Below, piece by piece: positions 61,392 through 64,000 of a DNA stretch of 64,000 nt. Under the pieces are notes generated by a model. That model did not search any database and had not been told where the DNA came from. It saw nothing but the letters and a program-made list of their open reading frames with translations. The position numbers and the translations under genes were made by a program. Source of the stretch: Candidatus Thorarchaeota archaeon (GTDB lineage: Archaea; Asgardarchaeota; Thorarchaeia; Thorarchaeales; Thorarchaeaceae). Location of the stretch: assembly GCA_008080745.1 (NCBI GenBank), contig SHMX01000004.1, positions 62,001 through 126,000 on the forward strand. The letters run 5' to 3'. Positions within the stretch are counted from its first letter, which is position 1; every line of letters begins with the position of its first letter.

Positions 61392-62651
61392 TTGAGTAGC
61401 GTTAGTCAGAGACCTGTTAGTAAAAGGTCTGCCTTCCGGATATTCTACATTTTGGCGATAGGTTCAGGGGTAATGAGAACCTTTTCTGTTGCCTTTGATG
61501 TGGTAGCCCTCAATACAGTATTTTCAAACCCAATCGCTTTCGGGTTTGTATCGCAATGGGTAAGTATCTTAGTAACGTTTTTTCTGGTTCTAGTTTTGAG
61601 TATTCCCCGAAAAGTGGATGAAAAAAAGCGGTCACTGGGTTTCTCGGTTGATCCGGACTTTGGCAAAATTTCACTATTACCTCGTACCCCAATGTTCTAT
61701 ATTCTGCTTGCTGGAATTTTTGCTGGAATTTCCACATACTCGTATTATCTATTGGTGGGTTCAAGTGATGCATCTACAATGCTTCCGTATGGTCAACTAG
61801 TAATTATCTATCTTCTTCTGGGAGACCTTTTTGCAGAAAAAGACACACCAACTGTAATTGAAATCCAATGCATTATTTCCATTATGCTGGGTGTCCTGTT
61901 AGTTGGTGTAACTCCTGGTGGTTTCGATATACCTACTCTACTTATCGTTCTTGTACCCATGAACTTATCCTCTGGATTGGTGACATTTTATCAGAGAAAG
62001 ACAAAACGCTATGAGATATCACCAGGACTACGTGTTGATTCGATTAATATGCGTCTTTGGACTCTATTGTTTCTGAATATCACTTACAGCATTTTCGCCA
62101 TTCCAACCATTCCCCTTGAAGCTTGGGGTCTAATGGTTGATACTTTCGGTTCCGCTTTCTGGTTCATGGTTGGATCTTCATTGACAACCTTCTTTGCTTT
62201 GGTAATGTATGTACGTGCACTCGGCCGAGGTACAATGGCGGTCGTTAATTCCCTGTCATCTGTTTCTGTTATTCTTGGTATCCCTCTCACTTTGATTGGG
62301 AACCTTTTCATACCCGGTGCGTTCGGTACTATTGATGCTGATGCATTTCTTTGGACTATCAAGATATTTGGTGTTATTCTTGTAATGATTGGTGTGATCG
62401 CGCTTGAGGCGTCTGATGTGCGAGCCATAGTACTTGTTAGAGTGAAACCACAAACTGGTGACATTCTATCAGAACTCTATGATATTAAGGGGATTCAGCG
62501 AGCAGCAGCTATAGCAGGAACTTATGATTATCTACTCACAATTAAAAGTAGAAGTCTTGCAAAGACAAGAACGGGTATCTTGAAGAAGGTACAAGCAATA
62601 CCCGAGGTTTATGATGTTGAAACATTGGTGATTATGAAAGAACACAGATAA
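61392..62651 (+). CDS. DMT-type transporter fused to C-terminal AsnC/Lrp ligand-binding (RAM) domain
   Basis: 419 residues. The first ~340 hold ~10 hydrophobic segments with the EamA/drug-metabolite-transporter layout (two five-helix halves). Residues ~345-419 form a RAM-like beta-alpha-beta-beta-alpha-beta domain (AIVLVRVKPQTGDILSEL..., AAIAGTYDYLLTIKS..., VYDVETLVIM). Such domains bind amino acids in Lrp/AsnC regulators. The fusion suggests ligand-gated or cytosol-sensed transport, which is inference. TTG start. A stand-alone RAM gene follows 16 nt later. Confidence 0.75.
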   Translation: MSSVSQRPVSKRSAFRIFYILAIGSGVMRTFSVAFDVVALNTVFSNPIAFGFVSQWVSILVTFFLVLVLSIPRKVDEKKRSLGFSVDPDFGKISLLPRTPMFYILLAGIFAGISTYSYYLLVGSSDASTMLPYGQLVIIYLLLGDLFAEKDTPTVIEIQCIISIMLGVLLVGVTPGGFDIPTLLIVLVPMNLSSGLVTFYQRKTKRYEISPGLRVDSINMRLWTLLFLNITYSIFAIPTIPLEAWGLMVDTFGSAFWFMVGSSLTTFFALVMYVRALGRGTMAVVNSLSSVSVILGIPLTLIGNLFIPGAFGTIDADAFLWTIKIFGVILVMIGVIALEASDVRAIVLVRVKPQTGDILSELYDIKGIQRAAAIAGTYDYLLTIKSRSLAKTRTGILKKVQAIPEVYDVETLVIMKEHR

Positions 62652-62667
62652 ACATGGAGGAAACAAC

Positions 62668-62916
62668 ATGACGAAAAGTGTACAGGCTTACATTCTAATG
62701 GATATTGAACTGGGAAAGACAGATACTGTTGTGGATAAATTACGAACAATTGATGAGGCGATTAGAGTTTCAATAACAACGGGCATATTTGATGTGATTG
62801 TTCTAGTTGAAGTTCCCGACTTAGAAGCTCTCTATGACATTACTGTTCACAAGATTCATACAATACCTGGAATCAAACAGACTACCACTGCTGTCATTGA
62901 GAAGATGATGGAATGA
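62668..62916 (+). CDS. Stand-alone AsnC/Lrp ligand-binding domain protein
   Basis: 82 residues equal to a single RAM domain: VQAYILMDIELGKTDTVVDKLRTI, ITTGIFDVIVLVEVPDLEAL, IKQTTTAVIEKM (in parts). No DNA-binding helix-turn-helix is present. It may pair with the RAM tail of the upstream transporter. ATG with GGAGGAA 6 nt upstream. Confidence 0.85.
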   Translation: MTKSVQAYILMDIELGKTDTVVDKLRTIDEAIRVSITTGIFDVIVLVEVPDLEALYDITVHKIHTIPGIKQTTTAVIEKMME

Positions 62917-63028
62917 CCATATCCAATATCTAAGCTTATTAATACATTGCACTTCTGCGTTAGCAATCAAAATAGTAGTAAAAAATTACTATTTTTTTGA
63001 TGAATAAAACCATGGTAAGGTGGTTAAA

Positions 63029-63970
63029 TTGGAAGCAGTAAAATCAACTGAATTACGTAAGACGTTTGGTGATATTATCGCCGTTGACAGTCTTAATCTT
63101 CATGTGTCCCCCGGTACTATTTTCGGCCTTCTCGGGCCAAACGGTGCAGGGAAAAGTACAACAATTCGTTTACTCTCTACTTTATTATATCCGGACTCTG
63201 GTACGGCCTCTGTGCATTATTTTGATATCCTAGAAGACCCAGTCGCTGTTAGACGAATAACTGGAGTCTTACCTGAAGAAGGTAATCATACACATTATGA
63301 TAGTCTAAGTGCTTATGAGAATTTAGAATACTTTGCAAAGCTCTACGATGTTTCAAAAGATAAAATTCATACGAGAATTGAAGAACTTCTAAATTTCATG
63401 AACCTTTGGGATAGGAAAGATGACAAGGCCGGTGAACTAAGCACCGGTAATCGTCAACGACTTGCGCTATGCCGGGCACTTTTACATGAACCAAAGGTGC
63501 TTCTCCTGGACGAGCCTACCTCTGCTCTGGACCCAATAGCTGCTAAGAGGGTCAGGGAGTTGATTCTTAATCTATCAAAGACTTATGGTCAGACGTTCTT
63601 CATTAATTCCCATAATCTTGCTGAAGTGCAGAGAATTTGTGATCAAATTGCAATTATAAATGAAGGAAAGATTTTGATTTCAGGTTCAACATCTGAACTT
63701 AGAGCAACATTGCAGACTGAGCAGGAATATCGCATTAGAATAATCGGTGATGTTGATTATGCCATATCCATTATTGAAGCTGAGGAATTTGTAGAATCTG
63801 TTGAAGCAGAAGTTGACACAATAGTTGCAATGATTAAGAATCCCATAGAGAATAATTCGATTCTGATGAAAAAGCTTCTTGATGCTGGAGTTCAAATCGT
63901 TGAATTTGCTGAAGAAGAAACTACTTTGGAGGATCTCTATCTTCAAGTTGTAACGGGAGGCGATGTATAA
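63029..63970 (+). CDS. ABC transporter ATP-binding protein (DrrA-like)
   Basis: 313 residues. Walker A GPNGAGKST, signature ELSTGNRQRL, Walker B LLLDEPTSALDP and H-loop NSHNL. The C-terminal ~95 residues are the usual extension of export ATPases. GTG 63020 opens the frame, but AAGGTGG is itself the ribosome site, so TTG 63029 is preferred. The next gene starts at TAATG. Confidence 0.9.
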   Translation: MEAVKSTELRKTFGDIIAVDSLNLHVSPGTIFGLLGPNGAGKSTTIRLLSTLLYPDSGTASVHYFDILEDPVAVRRITGVLPEEGNHTHYDSLSAYENLEYFAKLYDVSKDKIHTRIEELLNFMNLWDRKDDKAGELSTGNRQRLALCRALLHEPKVLLLDEPTSALDPIAAKRVRELILNLSKTYGQTFFINSHNLAEVQRICDQIAIINEGKILISGSTSELRATLQTEQEYRIRIIGDVDYAISIIEAEEFVESVEAEVDTIVAMIKNPIENNSILMKKLLDAGVQIVEFAEEETTLEDLYLQVVTGGDV

Positions 63971-64000
63971 TGGTTCTCGAAAAATCTATGGTTGTCGCAA
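63970..64000 (+). CDS. Start of the next gene, probably ABC permease (3' partial)
   Basis: ATG overlaps the stop of the ATPase (TAATG), and 10 codons are visible (MVLEKSMVVA) before the window ends. A permease is expected from the pattern of the other ABC cassettes, but nothing in the visible codons proves it. Confidence 0.5.
   Translation, partial: MVLEKSMVVA

Overview
The window comes from an archaeon, almost certainly an Asgard (Promethearchaeota) lineage. The archaeal core is plain: both subunits of DNA topoisomerase VI, RadA, release factor aRF1, archaeal-type PheS/PheT, a geranylgeranyl-reductase-type flavoprotein, inositol-phosphate synthase, F420 biosynthesis (CofE) and an F420H2-oxidase-type flavoprotein. 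Shine-Dalgarno sites resemble GGAGGTGAT, and TATA elements lie before several genes. The Asgard signature is two Rab/Ras-like small GTPases plus three genes carrying roadblock/LC7 domains (four domains in total) and a membrane protein with a roadblock/longin-like sensor tail. The order within Asgard cannot be fixed from this window.

Layout. 1-5.3 kb: membrane sensor (cut by the left edge), 3-hydroxyacyl-CoA dehydrogenase, MFS transporter behind a long palindrome-rich region, phosphoesterase, CofE. 5.4-10 kb: top6B-top6A operon; Top6A carries a long N-terminal array of four helix-hairpin-helix (HhH) modules. 10-13.5 kb: amidohydrolase, zinc-ribbon/TPR protein, PAP2-type membrane protein, roadblock protein. 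13.6-17.3 kb: four-gene ABC cassette (ATPase-permease-ATPase-permease). 17.4-21.3 kb: radA, geranylgeranyl reductase homologue, purA. 21.3-24.4 kb: GTPase neighbourhood (two GTPases, coiled-coil protein, CBS protein, membrane protein). 24.5-29.2 kb: pheST and aRF1. 29.2-31.8 kb: a Cas4-like nuclease split over two membrane-anchored ORFs, an MFS protein. 31.9-38.2 kb: AbrB-like protein, VTT protein, zinc-ribbon protein, inositol-phosphate synthase, a GlcD/GlcF-like oxidase pair with an SCP2-like protein. 38.2-46.5 kb: DUF2085, DegT aminotransferase, HAD phosphatase, gingipain-like peptidase, AlkA-like glycosylase, ABC permease, dodecin, CPBP protease. 46.5-54.4 kb: anchored subtilase, roadblock proteins, FprA, DUF99 protein, HD hydrolase, BMP-type lipoprotein-like receptor, tandem winged-helix regulator. 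54.5-64 kb: GlmS, RimK-like ligase, ABC exporter, COG1340 coiled-coil protein behind three leader hairpins, a DMT transporter fused to an AsnC/Lrp ligand domain with a stand-alone copy next to it, and the start of another ABC exporter.

How it fits together: this is a chromosomal, mostly housekeeping region with short divergent or convergent operons. No insertion sequence, integrase, CRISPR array, rRNA or tRNA gene was recognised. About ten hairpins near gene ends look like terminators, and three of them include the stop codon. The most unusual items are the RadA-like HhH array fused to Top6A, the non-AUG start and shortened domain 3 of aRF1, the split membrane-anchored Cas4-like nuclease, the gingipain-like protease without a visible secretion signal, the transporter-AsnC domain fusion, and the structured leader at 60.29-60.39 kb.
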